DNA of 49,810 nucleotides from an uncultured SAR86 cluster bacterium (GCA_902557705.1 CACEBI010000008.1:1-49810); one strand, 5' to 3'. Counted from the stretch's first letter, positions 36,088 to 45,705 are shown. Made by a program: numbers and translations. The notes: a model not told the origin generated them from the sequence alone.

Positions 36088-36615
36088 ATGAAAAAAATCT
36101 TGTTCAGCTTTTTTTGTTTTTTCGTTGTTCAAAATATTCATGCCTGTCCGAATCTTCTTAATTCTGATATGCGAATACTTGATTCTGCAGAATCACAAAA
36201 TTTATGTGCATATGAAGGCAAGACATTGCTAGTGGTTAACGTCGCCAGCAGATGTGGTTATACGTATCAATATTCTGGTCTTCAAAATCTTTATGAAAAA
36301 TATAAAGATAATGACTTTGTAGTTTTGGGTGTTCCATCAAGAGATTTCTTTCAAGAATATTCCAAAGAAAGTGCTGTGGCTGAGTTTTGTTCCACTGAAT
36401 ACGGCGTTGAATTTCCTATGTTCGCAACAGTAAAAGTAAGAGGGAAGAAGGCGCACCCTTTTTATAAAAAATTAAAAGAGGAGTCTGGTGTTGAGCCAAC
36501 ATGGAATTTTAATAAGTATTTAATTTCAAAAGAGGGAAGAGTTGTTTCAACATTTAAATCTGGCGTGAAGCCAGATTCTCTTGAGTTAATTTCTGCAATC
36601 GAAGAAATACTTTAA
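36088..36615 (+). CDS. Exported glutathione peroxidase-family protein
   Basis: 175 aa with a signal peptide (MKKILFSFFCFFVVQNIHA, cut before CPN). The GPx catalytic residues are the cysteine in VVNVASRCGYTYQYSGLQ (about 50-67), the downstream Gln in GLQNLYEKY and the Trp-Asn pair in EPTWNFNKYL. The usual GFPCNQF element reads GVPSRDF, as in some bacterial Cys-type members. It probably reduces periplasmic peroxides with thioredoxin-like donors (inference). Confidence 0.9.
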   Translation: MKKILFSFFCFFVVQNIHACPNLLNSDMRILDSAESQNLCAYEGKTLLVVNVASRCGYTYQYSGLQNLYEKYKDNDFVVLGVPSRDFFQEYSKESAVAEFCSTEYGVEFPMFATVKVRGKKAHPFYKKLKEESGVEPTWNFNKYLISKEGRVVSTFKSGVKPDSLELISAIEEIL

Positions 36616-36617
36616 TA

Positions 36618-37256
36618 CTAGCTGGATACTAAAACTTTCTTGGGCTTGTTAAAAGCAAAGATTCCGTTATCTACAACCCCAGGAATGTTATTAAGCAAAG
36701 CTTCTATCGCTTCTGGGTTTGATATATCAAGATCTTTGATATCTAATATTTCATTACCTTGGTCGGTAATAAAACCAGCCCTATATATCGGCGTTCCTCC
36801 CATAGAGACAATTTTTCTTGCAACTAAGCTTCTACTTTCTGGAAGAACCTCTACAGGCAATGGAAAAGCTCCAAGCTGTGACACTAGTTTTGTTTCATCA
36901 ACAATACATACAAATTCATTGGAAGCAGACGCAACGATTTTCTCTCTTGTATGAGCACCGCCACCTCCCTTTATTAGCTCGTAATTTGGAGAAACTTCAT
37001 CAGCACCATCTATGTAATAGGCAATATCCATAACATCATTTAGATTAAAAACCTCAATACCTTTTTCATTTAATAAATTCGAAGATGCTTCCGAGCTTGA
37101 TACCGCACCAGCAAATAAATTTTTATATGCACCAAGTTCTTCTATAAAAAAATTTACAGTAGAGCCAGTTCCAATACCCAAAATCATTTCAGGATGAAGT
37201 TTATCTTTAATATAATCTATTGCTTGTTTAGCAACATTTATCTTTGAGCTACTCAT
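36618..37256 (-). CDS. rpiA: Ribose-5-phosphate isomerase A
   Basis: 212 aa from ATG 37256 (MSSSKINVAKQ); an in-frame TTG further upstream was rejected. Signatures are GIGTGSTVNFFI (about 31-42), VSSSEASS, YYIDGADEVSPNYELIKGGGGAHTREKIVA and the C-terminal GVVDNGIF. It interconverts ribose 5-phosphate and ribulose 5-phosphate, complementing tkt. Divergent from ilvA, an arrangement common in gammaproteobacteria. Confidence 0.96.
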   Translation of the reverse strand: MSSSKINVAKQAIDYIKDKLHPEMILGIGTGSTVNFFIEELGAYKNLFAGAVSSSEASSNLLNEKGIEVFNLNDVMDIAYYIDGADEVSPNYELIKGGGGAHTREKIVASASNEFVCIVDETKLVSQLGAFPLPVEVLPESRSLVARKIVSMGGTPIYRAGFITDQGNEILDIKDLDISNPEAIEALLNNIPGVVDNGIFAFNKPKKVLVSS

Positions 37257-37295
37257 ATCTGTATAATACAAGAAAAATAACAATAGATAATTATC

Positions 37296-38840
37296 TTGAG
37301 ATTAAAAATAAAGAAAACAGGTTCTTTTAAGAACTCTAAAAGATATATAAAGCTAATTGAAAATGCATCTGTATATGATGTAGCAATAAACTCGCCCATA
37401 ACATTTGCACCTAATCTATCTCTAAAAGAAAAGAATAAAATCTTTTTAAAAAGAGAAGATTTACAACCAATTTTTTCTTTTAAAAATAGAGGAGCTTATA
37501 ACAAAATAATCAATTTATCTGATTCTGAAAAGAAGAGGGGCGTTATAGCTGCCTCAGCGGGTAATCATGCACAGGGTGTTGCAAGTGCTTGTAAAAAATT
37601 AAAAATAAAGTGCACCATTGTAATGCCTATAACAACGCCTGAGATAAAAATTAAAGATGTAAAAAGGTTTGGCGCAAAAATAATACAGCATGGTGACGAT
37701 GTAAATACAGCTTTACATGAGGCAAAATCTTTATCAAAGAAAAAGAAATTAACCTTTGTCCATCCCTTTGATGACCCTTATACAATTGCTGGTCAAGGAA
37801 CTATTGGTAAAGAAATTCTTGAGGATGATAACCATTATGATGCTGTATTTATTCCAGTTGGAGGTGGGGGAATTCTGGCCGGCGTCTCTTCATGGATTGC
37901 TCAGCACAACAAAAAAATCAAGATAATTGGAGTGGAAGTAGAGGACTCAGCTTGTTTTACAGAAGCAATAAAAGCTAACAAAAGGATTACGCTCAAAGAA
38001 GTTGGTTTATTTGCAGATGGCGTAGCAGTATCTCAAGTTGGTAAAAATAATTTTGATGTTTTAAAAGAATGTGTAGACGAGGTTATAACAGTAACAGTAG
38101 ATGAGGTTTGTGCTGCTGTAAAAGATATATTTGAAGATACTAGAGTGCTATCAGAGCCAGCGGGAGCACTTGCCTTAGCTGGACTAAAAGTTTATTCAAA
38201 GAAAATTAAGGGTAAAAATTTATTAGCTATTAGTAGTGGTGCTAATGTCAACTTCCAAAGATTGAACTTTATTGTTGAAAGATCTGAGCTTGGTGAAAAT
38301 AGAGAAAAAATACTTAGTATAAAAATACCGGAACAACCAGGAAGTTTTTTAAATCTCTCCAGAATATTTGGAACATCGTTAATAACCGAGTTCAATTATA
38401 GAAAATCAGATCTAAATGATGCATATGTTCTTGTTGGTGTAAGAACAAAGACTGATAAATCATATCAAGCCATTAAAAATAAATTAAAAAAAGCAGGCTT
38501 TGCCTTTAAAGACCTTACAAGAAATGAGATTTCTAATGACCATCTACGACATATGGTGGGAGGAAGAATCAATCAAAAAGGTCATAAAAATGAGAGAATT
38601 TTTCGAGGCGAATTTCCTGAAAAGCCAGGAGCTCTTTTAACATTCTTAGAAAAATTTGGCAGCAACTGGAACATATCATTATTTCATTATAGAAATCTTG
38701 GATCAGCATTCGGAAAAATATTAATTGGAATAGAAGACAGCAATCTGAACAAATTTCATCTTATTAAGCACCTTAATAAGACAGACACTATATTTATTGA
38801 AGAGACTTCTAATAAAGCCTATAAAGACTTTTTAAAATAA
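37296..38840 (+). CDS. ilvA: Threonine dehydratase, biosynthetic
   Basis: 514-aa PLP enzyme converting threonine to 2-oxobutyrate for isoleucine. The PLP lysine is in FSFKNRGAYNKI (about residue 63), the glycine loop is VGGGGILAGVSSW, and two ACT-like regulatory segments follow (EQPGSFLNLSRIFG at about 347 and EFPEKPGALLTFLEKFG at about 440), consistent with isoleucine feedback. The start is TTG at 37296, 39 bp from the divergent rpiA start. Its stop directly abuts the DUF5916 stop. Confidence 0.95.
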   Translation: MRLKIKKTGSFKNSKRYIKLIENASVYDVAINSPITFAPNLSLKEKNKIFLKREDLQPIFSFKNRGAYNKIINLSDSEKKRGVIAASAGNHAQGVASACKKLKIKCTIVMPITTPEIKIKDVKRFGAKIIQHGDDVNTALHEAKSLSKKKKLTFVHPFDDPYTIAGQGTIGKEILEDDNHYDAVFIPVGGGGILAGVSSWIAQHNKKIKIIGVEVEDSACFTEAIKANKRITLKEVGLFADGVAVSQVGKNNFDVLKECVDEVITVTVDEVCAAVKDIFEDTRVLSEPAGALALAGLKVYSKKIKGKNLLAISSGANVNFQRLNFIVERSELGENREKILSIKIPEQPGSFLNLSRIFGTSLITEFNYRKSDLNDAYVLVGVRTKTDKSYQAIKNKLKKAGFAFKDLTRNEISNDHLRHMVGGRINQKGHKNERIFRGEFPEKPGALLTFLEKFGSNWNISLFHYRNLGSAFGKILIGIEDSNLNKFHLIKHLNKTDTIFIEETSNKAYKDFLK

Positions 38841-41123
38841 CTAATACTTTAATCTAAACTTGATTGAATATACTTCATCAGAAGGGTTGTTCCATGGTTG
38901 ATTAAAAATATCAGATTTAGAATAATCTTCATCTTCATCATAACTGGTTCCACCTTTTGAATACACAAGATAAAGGTAGGATAGAGGGGCAATTTCGTAC
39001 TTATATCTTACTTGAAACGAAACAACGCCTTGAGTGAATGGCTTTATCGTGTCATCTGAGCTATATAAGTAGCCACCACTATCAGAAATTAAGCTTTGTG
39101 GATTATCTGCCTGAAGTGCAACAAATTGACTTTTTAATCTGATTTCATGCTTATTCCCACTAAACCAATTTAAGCCTATGGAGACAGTGTCTTGCTCAGA
39201 GTCATACAAACCAAACTTATTATCCTCAGTCCATATAAGCCATTCATTTTCTTTTCGAATTCTGTATTGCAGATTTATCTTTAGATTATCATTTGGGAAA
39301 TATGAGCCTGCTATCTTATAAAACTCTCTTTTGTAGCCATCAGAGTTCCAGGAGTTATATTTGTTTCCTTCTTCAAAACTAATTCTCCAATCGTAGGTCC
39401 AAAATTTATAATTAACTGCTTCAAAATCCAAAGTTATATTTTTTTTCTTTTTGATTTTTACAAATGGAAAATCAGGATTTTTTCTAGTTATTGTTGTGTT
39501 TTTGCCTGAGGTTTTAATGCCAAAATCAAACTTAAGTTTTGATGTGTCCTTAAAGGTAATTTCATTTTTTTGATCAATTCTAATAGGGTTTGAATTTCCA
39601 TTTGTGTCGGCATCATAATTAAAGTCAACATTCATATCAATTTGATCTACAGGTGACTCTTTTGAAAAGTTTATTTGCTTTAAACCCCCACCAAGACCAA
39701 CATGAATCCAATCAGCTCTTCTGAGATAACCAAAGTCATTTAACTGAAAGTTTTCATCAAAATATAAGATGCTTCCAGATATATAAGAAAAATTTGAAGG
39801 CTGATAGTTAAATTGAGACCTGTAACCAAATCTAGAGTCATCATCTTTTTCAGAAAAAAGCAGATCTGTGAAATAAGTTAATTGATCTGATTTTACATTT
39901 ACATAGTCAATTACACTTACGCTTGCTGTTTTGTTGTTAAAACTATCATCAACATGGGTAAGCATATATCCAAGCGTTTTGTTACCAAGGTCTGTTCTTG
40001 ACCTAAGGGCATAAAAGTTTCTTCCTACAGAAAAGGACTCATCTGTTTCTCTTGCAGTAAAGAATCCTAATTCTGTTTTTCCTGTTTTTTGTGAATACCT
40101 CAAAGCATAATCTATGTCTGAATAATTTTTCTTTGAATTTTCACACTCATCAATATTCTCCTCTTCCGAACATTTATAGCTTGGAGCCGAACCAATTCTT
40201 CTAGTGTTCATAACCGTATAACGATCATAGTTATTAATATTAAAAAGGGACTGATTTTCATTAAAAAAGGCTCTTTTCTCAGAATAGAAAGTTTCTCGAG
40301 CTGAAAAATTTATTACAACATCATCACTCTCAGCTTGACCAAAATCTGGATTAAATGTTGCATTAATTTGCTTACCTGTTCCTGAGTTATAGAAAATTTC
40401 TGCTCCTATTTTGTTATCGTCAAATTTTGTAACTGAATTTTGATTGGAAGACACATATGGAAAAAAGTTTAATTTTGATTTTGTATAGTTGGCAATTTCT
40501 AAGGAATCTAGTTTCTCAAAATAGTCTGGTCTACTAGCCATTGATCCTGAGCTGCTTACCCAAACCTGTTCTTTAGCTTTATAACGTAAGACGGAATATT
40601 TTATTGTTCTTTTATCTCCTGCAGGTTGATTCATAAGAACAAGATTCCATGGTAAATAAAATTCAGAGACCCAATATCCATCATGTCTTTTAGTTTTGGC
40701 TATCCAATCTCCATCCCAATCTGTTTTGAAATCGCCTGTTTTAATCTTGATGGCATCAAACAAAGAATCTCCAAGATTTACAGCTAAAATATAAGCCTTA
40801 TTCCCGTCGCCATCAAAATCAATATTAATGGAGTTTTTGTCGCTCAATGATGTCATTTCATCTCTCAAGGTCTTTTTAGATAACATAGATGAGTTACTTT
40901 GTTTGTTAATAAAACCAACATAAATACCATCTTCGTTTGAAAATATGTAGACCAGGGTTTCATCCTGTGATTTTTGTAGATTAAATGGAGAAGTTTGATA
41001 AAACTCACTAATAGAATAGGCATTTGTCCACTCAGGCTCATCTAGGATTCCATCTATAACTATAGACTCAGCTTTTATCAGAATCGTCGAAAATAGAAGG
41101 GTAGTTAAAAAGAACCTTTTCAT
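38841..41123 (-). CDS. DUF5916 protein: CBM9-like domain plus outer-membrane beta-barrel
   Basis: 760 aa with a signal peptide (MKRFFLTTLLFSTILIKA). The N-terminal about 200 residues resemble a family 9 carbohydrate-binding fold (IDGILDEPEWTNA, FDGDGNKAYILAVN, WVSEFYLPW). The C-terminal part has the DUF5916 pattern NPDFGQAESDDVVINFSARETFYSEKR, followed by many alternating beta strands and a terminal YSIKFRLKY suited to Bam recognition. Probably an outer-membrane protein; ligand unknown. Confidence 0.85.
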   Translation of the reverse strand: MKRFFLTTLLFSTILIKAESIVIDGILDEPEWTNAYSISEFYQTSPFNLQKSQDETLVYIFSNEDGIYVGFINKQSNSSMLSKKTLRDEMTSLSDKNSINIDFDGDGNKAYILAVNLGDSLFDAIKIKTGDFKTDWDGDWIAKTKRHDGYWVSEFYLPWNLVLMNQPAGDKRTIKYSVLRYKAKEQVWVSSSGSMASRPDYFEKLDSLEIANYTKSKLNFFPYVSSNQNSVTKFDDNKIGAEIFYNSGTGKQINATFNPDFGQAESDDVVINFSARETFYSEKRAFFNENQSLFNINNYDRYTVMNTRRIGSAPSYKCSEEENIDECENSKKNYSDIDYALRYSQKTGKTELGFFTARETDESFSVGRNFYALRSRTDLGNKTLGYMLTHVDDSFNNKTASVSVIDYVNVKSDQLTYFTDLLFSEKDDDSRFGYRSQFNYQPSNFSYISGSILYFDENFQLNDFGYLRRADWIHVGLGGGLKQINFSKESPVDQIDMNVDFNYDADTNGNSNPIRIDQKNEITFKDTSKLKFDFGIKTSGKNTTITRKNPDFPFVKIKKKKNITLDFEAVNYKFWTYDWRISFEEGNKYNSWNSDGYKREFYKIAGSYFPNDNLKINLQYRIRKENEWLIWTEDNKFGLYDSEQDTVSIGLNWFSGNKHEIRLKSQFVALQADNPQSLISDSGGYLYSSDDTIKPFTQGVVSFQVRYKYEIAPLSYLYLVYSKGGTSYDEDEDYSKSDIFNQPWNNPSDEVYSIKFRLKY

Positions 41124-41146
41124 AATATATATATATATTTACTATA

Positions 41147-41719
41147 TCAGTTATATGAAAGTATACGAGACTCTGTTACAACTTTGTGATACCTCAAATC
41201 ATGCGGTTCAGCCAGATTTTTAGACAGTATTTGATAGTCATAACCAAGACCAATAATTAATGGCTTATTGTGATTCTTGCCTACAAGACTGGAAAGAGCT
41301 CTATCAAAATATCCCCCACCATATCCAATCCTATAACCATTAACATCTACTCCAACAAAAGGAATAAACATAGCATCAAAAAAACTAGGTTCTAAATACT
41401 CTTCATTATCTACTTCAGTAATTCCATATTTATTTTTAACTAAAGAATATTCACTAGTATATAAATTGAATTTCATTATTCTTTCTGGAAAAATTTTTGG
41501 CATATAAATATTGTGTGAGTATTTAATAAGCTCTTGATGAAGAAGGTTTGTTTTTATCTCTTGTTTATAAGGAAAGTAAAGCAATACGTTGTTCATTTTA
41601 GATAGATCCAGACTTTCAATTATATTTTTTTGAATTTGATTATTTAGTTGATCTATAGATTGAGAAGAAAGAGTGAGCCCCTGCTCAAGAAGTGATTTTC
41701 GAATTTTATCTTTCACCAT
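41147..41719 (-). CDS. ygfA: 5-formyltetrahydrofolate cyclo-ligase
   Basis: 190 aa starting at ATG 41719 (MVKDKIRKSLLEQG); an in-frame TTG at 41740 lies within the 6S RNA and is rejected. The ATP-binding signature is RIGYGGGYFDRALS (about 136-149) and the N-terminal basic helix fits. It returns 5-formyl-THF to the folate pool. The zapA-6S RNA-ygfA order is conserved in gammaproteobacteria. Confidence 0.94.
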   Translation of the reverse strand: MVKDKIRKSLLEQGLTLSSQSIDQLNNQIQKNIIESLDLSKMNNVLLYFPYKQEIKTNLLHQELIKYSHNIYMPKIFPERIMKFNLYTSEYSLVKNKYGITEVDNEEYLEPSFFDAMFIPFVGVDVNGYRIGYGGGYFDRALSSLVGKNHNKPLIIGLGYDYQILSKNLAEPHDLRYHKVVTESRILSYN

Positions 41720-41724
41720 AAATT

Positions 41725-41907
41725 GCGCCGAGGCTAACAAACCAAATCACCGCCATGTGTTTTACCTGAACCGAAAGGTCAGGTGGTGAATTTCTTATCA
41801 AATCAGGCTTCCCTATATAGGTATTGCACAACAATGATAGTGGAATATCACCTATTTAATAGTATCGGTTCAAATTTAATAACACATTAGCGAATGAACC
41901 AGAATGT
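41725..41907 (-). ncRNA. ssrS: 6S RNA
   Basis: About 180 nt between zapA and ygfA, where 6S RNA lies in E. coli. Reading the minus strand it contains GAACCGATA near the 5' side, GAAGCCTGAT in the middle, then the hairpin CACCACCTGACC-TTTC-GGTTCAGG and GGCGGTG. These parallel the E. coli segments GAGCCGATA, GAAGCCTTAA, CACCTTGAACC..GGTTCAAGG and GCGGCGG. TATACT at 41919-41914 gives a plausible -10 for a start near 41907. Both ends are approximate. 6S RNA binds sigma70 RNA polymerase as a promoter mimic. Confidence 0.82.
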
Positions 41908-41944
41908 AAAGAAAGTATAGGATATATAAGTATTTAATAAAAGA

Positions 41945-42211
41945 TTATTTTTCTAAAGCTAGATCAATTTTTTTTATAATTGATGATAGATCTACTTGAG
42001 TATCATTACTCTTCTCATCTGGATTAGATATGAGCTTATTAGCAAGAGTAAGGCCGGCTATTATTAATGCATTATTTTTATCATTTATAGCATCGAGTTC
42101 AGAATTTAATAGTTGAGCGGCTTTAATTAATTGATCTTTCTCCTCTGGAGGGCACGCTAGAGTTAAATCTCTTCCAAAAATTCTTAGAGATAGTGTTTCC
42201 ATTTCACTCAT
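41945..42211 (-). CDS. zapA: Cell division protein ZapA
   Basis: 88-aa FtsZ-ring stabiliser. SLRIFGRDLTLACPPEEKDQLIKAAQLLNSEL (about 8-39) is the N-terminal beta-alpha domain, followed by a helix (IIAGLTLANKLIS) and charged tail. The ATG at 42211 overlaps the upstream gene by 8 nt. Confidence 0.93.
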   Translation of the reverse strand: MSEMETLSLRIFGRDLTLACPPEEKDQLIKAAQLLNSELDAINDKNNALIIAGLTLANKLISNPDEKSNDTQVDLSSIIKKIDLALEK

Positions 42212-42401
42212 GGTTACCTTTTTTGTTAAGTTTCTTTTCTAATGCAGCAATTTCTTTGCCAAGTAAAATTTTATTTTTTTTCCAGTCTCTTTCTCTGTGA
42301 ACGTATGAATCGATGATTCCTTTTTGTTCATCAAAACGTTTTATGAGAAGATCAATTTTATTTTCAAGATCTTCAATCGAAAAATTATTTTCATCTGACA
42401 T
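42204..42401 (-). CDS. ZapB-like coiled-coil protein (TIGR02449 type)
   Basis: 65-aa, almost entirely coiled coil (IEDLENKIDLLIKRFDEQ at the start, LLGKEIAALEKKLNKK at the end). A protein of this kind precedes zapA in many gammaproteobacteria and is classed as a ZapB-like division factor. Assignment is by position and architecture. Divergent from pepP. Confidence 0.75.
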   Translation of the reverse strand: MSDENNFSIEDLENKIDLLIKRFDEQKGIIDSYVHRERDWKKNKILLGKEIAALEKKLNKKGNHE

Positions 42402-42465
42402 AACATAAGTTTAATTGCACATTCATCAATTGGAAAGTTTGTTTAATAAAAGAGTAAAATAAACT

Positions 42466-43761
42466 ATGGATAATAAAATATATAAATCACGAAGAGAGTC
42501 TTTAAATACTATTCTTCCAAAAAATTGTGCATTGATAATTCCTGGAGCAGACCTTCAGTATAGGAACGCAGACTCATCATATGCCTTAAGACAGGAGAGT
42601 AGTTTTTATTATTTTTCTGGATTTTGCGAGCCCTCATCGCTTATGGTCATAGTGCATCAAGAAGATAAAATTTCTTCTATAGTTTTTGTTCCGCCTAAAG
42701 ATAAGTTAAGAGAAATTTGGGATGGCTATAGAGCTGGACCTATTGGGGCGGTTGATGACTACGGATTTGATCAGGCTTTTGATAATACTAAGATTGATGA
42801 ACTAATGCCTGAACTACTCCAAGGAGTCAAAAAGGTTTTTTATCCTATTGGTAAAAAAAGTGGCTTTGATCAGAATGTTATAGATTGGACTTGTGCTGCC
42901 AGTTCAAAAGATAGACATTCTCAATCTATCGATATCATGGATGGATCTTCAATGATTGGAAATATGAGACTCATAAAAGATGATCATGAGATAGAGATCA
43001 TGAAAAAAGCTTGTGATATTTCTGCTGAATCCTTTGTAGAAGTAATGAAGAATATTAAGCCTGGTGAAAATGAACAATTAATTGAATCAAAATTTTTATA
43101 TGAATTTGGGAAAAGAGGTGGCAGATTCCCTGCTTACACTCCTATCGTTGCTGGTGGTGAAAATGCATGTGTTCTTCATTACATTGAGAATAATCAAGAT
43201 CTAAATGAATCTGATTTGATATTGGTTGATGCTGGTTGTGAGTACAAGATGTATGCATCTGATATCACCAGGACTTTTCCTGTAGGAGGGAAGTTCTCTG
43301 AGGAACAATTGGCTATATATAACATTGTTCTTGAGGCAAATAAGGCTGCAATTGATGCAGTTAAAACTGGCAATAATATTATGGAACCTCAAGTTATTTC
43401 TGAGAAAGTTATCACAAGAGGCTTGGTTGAAGTCGGTATTTTAAATGGTAATCCTGAAGAGCTTCATAAAGAAGGCGCATTTAAAGATTTTTATATGCAT
43501 AAAATAGGGCATTGGCTAGGTTTAGATGTTCATGATGTTGGAGATTATATGGAGGATGGAGAGTTTATGCAGTTTAAGCCTGGAATGATTACGACCATTG
43601 AGCCTGGAATATATATAAGCAGCTCAATGAACGTAGATGATAAATGGAAGGGCATTGGCGTAAGAATCGAAGATGACATATTAGTCACTAACGATGGAAA
43701 TATAAATTTGACTGAAAAAGTTCCATCATGCCCTAAAGAAATTGAATCATTGATGGCTTAA
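42466..43761 (+). CDS. pepP: Xaa-Pro aminopeptidase
   Basis: 431-aa M24B metallopeptidase removing an N-terminal residue before proline. The metal ligands lie in LVDAGCEYKMYASDITRTFP (two Asp), HKIGHWLGLDVHDVGD (His), TIEPGIYI and GVRIEDDI (two Glu). The N-terminal domain (about 1-170) is the aminopeptidase P fold. Followed after 3 nt by the ubiH-like gene. Confidence 0.95.
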   Translation: MDNKIYKSRRESLNTILPKNCALIIPGADLQYRNADSSYALRQESSFYYFSGFCEPSSLMVIVHQEDKISSIVFVPPKDKLREIWDGYRAGPIGAVDDYGFDQAFDNTKIDELMPELLQGVKKVFYPIGKKSGFDQNVIDWTCAASSKDRHSQSIDIMDGSSMIGNMRLIKDDHEIEIMKKACDISAESFVEVMKNIKPGENEQLIESKFLYEFGKRGGRFPAYTPIVAGGENACVLHYIENNQDLNESDLILVDAGCEYKMYASDITRTFPVGGKFSEEQLAIYNIVLEANKAAIDAVKTGNNIMEPQVISEKVITRGLVEVGILNGNPEELHKEGAFKDFYMHKIGHWLGLDVHDVGDYMEDGEFMQFKPGMITTIEPGIYISSSMNVDDKWKGIGVRIEDDILVTNDGNINLTEKVPSCPKEIESLMA

Positions 43762-43764
43762 AAC

Positions 43765-44928
43765 ATGAATGTTCCAATTATTATTTCTGGTGGTGGAATA
43801 ATTGGCAACTACATTTCTGTAAGATTAAAGCGACACAATATTGAATCATTAATTATTGAAAAATCTTCGGAAACCCAAGATTATTCTTCAGGCGTTAGAA
43901 CCCTTACACTCAATAATCATTCGTTGTCTTTATTGCAGAAGGAAAAAATAGAAGTTGAGACCGCACCTATAGATCAAATCAATGCTCTTGATGGAGAGGG
44001 GACTGGGAGAATAAAGTTTTTATCAGATGATATAGGTGAAAATTTCTTATCCCATGTCGTCATGTTTAATGAATTAAAAAATAAACTTACAAAAGCTTGC
44101 CATGAAAGAACAGTTTTTAATAATCAAATCGAGTCTATTCAAAACCTTAATCAAAATGATACAAATGAAGTCTTACTGTCTAATGGAAGCAGCATTGAGG
44201 CACAAATAATTGCAGGCTGTGACGGCAGGAAATCTAATGTTGCCAAGATCTCCGGTCTATCGGATAAGTCTTCAGAATATAATCAGACAGCAATAACATT
44301 TATTTGCAAAGCAGATAAAAACTTTGAAAAAAAAATTGCTCATCAAGTATTTTCAGAGAAAGGAATTTTTGCAGTCATGCCCATGCCAGATAGAGAATCA
44401 ATAGACAATAGATGTACTATTGTTTGGTCGGTAAATAATAAAAACTTAGAAGGTGTATCGATAAATGATTTCGTGTCATCTAATTTATCTTTCTTTGAAT
44501 CTAAGCTTGGAATTAAACTGAAAATAGATTCCCAATTGCTTAATTTTCAATTATCTAATCATCATTTCGAAAGTTATATAAATAATTCCATAGTCTTAAT
44601 TGGAGATGCTGCTCATAGTATTCACCCTCTAGCAGGTCAGGGCATCAATTTAGGTTTTGCTGATGCTGATATATTTTGTGAAGAGGTAGTAGGTGCTTAT
44701 AACAAGGGGATAGCTATAAATGAGGCATCTGTTTTAAAAAAATATGAGATTAGAAGAAAGGGTATGAATTTATTAATGTTAAAGTCTATGGATTTCTTTG
44801 TTTATTTCTTTAATGATAATAATTCTTATATTAGATTGTTAAGAAATTGGGGTCTAAAGACGGTTAACAAAACAAGGTTTATTAAAGCATTTTTTACAAG
44901 GCATGCTTCTGGTCTAAATAAGATTTAA
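43765..44928 (+). CDS. UbiH/UbiF/COQ6-family FAD-dependent hydroxylase
   Basis: 387-aa flavoprotein monooxygenase. N-terminal FAD loop IIISGGGIIGNYIS (about 5-18), the middle DG motif AGCDGRKSNVAK, and the second FAD motif LIGDAAHSIHPLAGQGINLGFADA. It hydroxylates the ubiquinone ring. Position after pepP equals E. coli ubiH, but only one such gene follows here (E. coli has ubiH and ubiI). Which ring carbon it acts on cannot be read from sequence. Confidence 0.9.
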   Translation: MNVPIIISGGGIIGNYISVRLKRHNIESLIIEKSSETQDYSSGVRTLTLNNHSLSLLQKEKIEVETAPIDQINALDGEGTGRIKFLSDDIGENFLSHVVMFNELKNKLTKACHERTVFNNQIESIQNLNQNDTNEVLLSNGSSIEAQIIAGCDGRKSNVAKISGLSDKSSEYNQTAITFICKADKNFEKKIAHQVFSEKGIFAVMPMPDRESIDNRCTIVWSVNNKNLEGVSINDFVSSNLSFFESKLGIKLKIDSQLLNFQLSNHHFESYINNSIVLIGDAAHSIHPLAGQGINLGFADADIFCEEVVGAYNKGIAINEASVLKKYEIRRKGMNLLMLKSMDFFVYFFNDNNSYIRLLRNWGLKTVNKTRFIKAFFTRHASGLNKI

Positions 44929-45165
44929 TTATATCTTTTGGCCTTTCGCTCTGAGTTCTTTAAGGACAACGCTAATGCCTTTTTTATCGATTATCCTCAT
45001 GCCTTTTGCAGAAACCTTAAGGTTCACAAACCTATTTTCAGATTCTACCCAGAATTTATGCGTATGTAGATTAGGAAAGAATTTCCTTTTTGTTCTATTT
45101 TTAGCATGGGAAACATTGTTCCCAGTCTGTGGTATCTTACCTGTTACTTGACATATTTTACTCAT
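44929..45165 (-). CDS. rpmB: 50S ribosomal protein L28
   Basis: 78 aa, beginning [20 protein letters not shown] and containing [32 protein letters not shown]. This is the standard bacterial L28 of the zinc-free type. rpmG (L33), its usual downstream partner, is absent: the gene ends at the exact base after the ubiH-like stop on the other strand. Confidence 0.96.
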   Translation of the reverse strand: MSKICQVTGKIPQTGNNVSHAKNRTKRKFFPNLHTHKFWVESENRFVNLKVSAKGMRIIDKKGISVVLKELRAKGQKI

Positions 45166-45210
45166 AGAACCGCGATTTTATAGAACACTGAGTAACATAG
45201 CAATACTATT

Positions 45211-45705
45211 ATGAAACAAATTTTTCTATTAAGGCATGCAAAATCTGATTGGAGCACCATGGGTCAACAAGATTTTGATAGGGGGCTTGCTAGCAGAGGA
45301 ATTAAAGATATCTCTTTAATATCTGATTATGTAAAAAAAAATAACTTTAAGCTAGATGAAGTTCTTTGTAGTAGCGCAAATAGAACCAAAGAAACATTTG
45401 ATTTATGTGCAGATGGATTTGATTTTGATATTAAAAATGCTAAATACTACGATGATCTTTATTATGGTAATCATGAATCAATAATAGATTTATTAGTCAA
45501 TGTTAATCAGTCTGCAAATTCAGTACTTGTTGTTGGGCATAACCCAACTATGCATATTTTATTAGAGCAGTTAACAGGACTAAGTATCATTAAGTACCCC
45601 ACGTCTACTCTTGCTCAAATTATTCTACAAAAAGAATGGAAAGACTTATTATTAAATAAATGTGAGTTAAAATTATTCCTTAGGCCTAAGGAGTTGAAAT
45701 CTTGA
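45211..45705 (+). CDS. sixA: Phosphohistidine phosphatase SixA-type
   Basis: 164-aa histidine phosphatase with the catalytic RHAKS motif (LLRHAKSDW, His about residue 8), [16 protein letters not shown] and the second catalytic histidine in VVGHNP. It lacks other domains, like SixA, which dephosphorylates HPt domains and PTS-Ntr. No substrate protein is encoded nearby. Divergent from rpmB over 45 bp. Confidence 0.85.
   Translation: MKQIFLLRHAKSDWSTMGQQDFDRGLASRGIKDISLISDYVKKNNFKLDEVLCSSANRTKETFDLCADGFDFDIKNAKYYDDLYYGNHESIIDLLVNVNQSANSVLVVGHNPTMHILLEQLTGLSIIKYPTSTLAQIILQKEWKDLLLNKCELKLFLRPKELKS

Noticed and set aside
41100-41146. ATATAT run upstream of the DUF5916 gene as a repeat element
   Set aside because: A short low-complexity stretch expected in an AT-rich genome, most likely part of the promoter.
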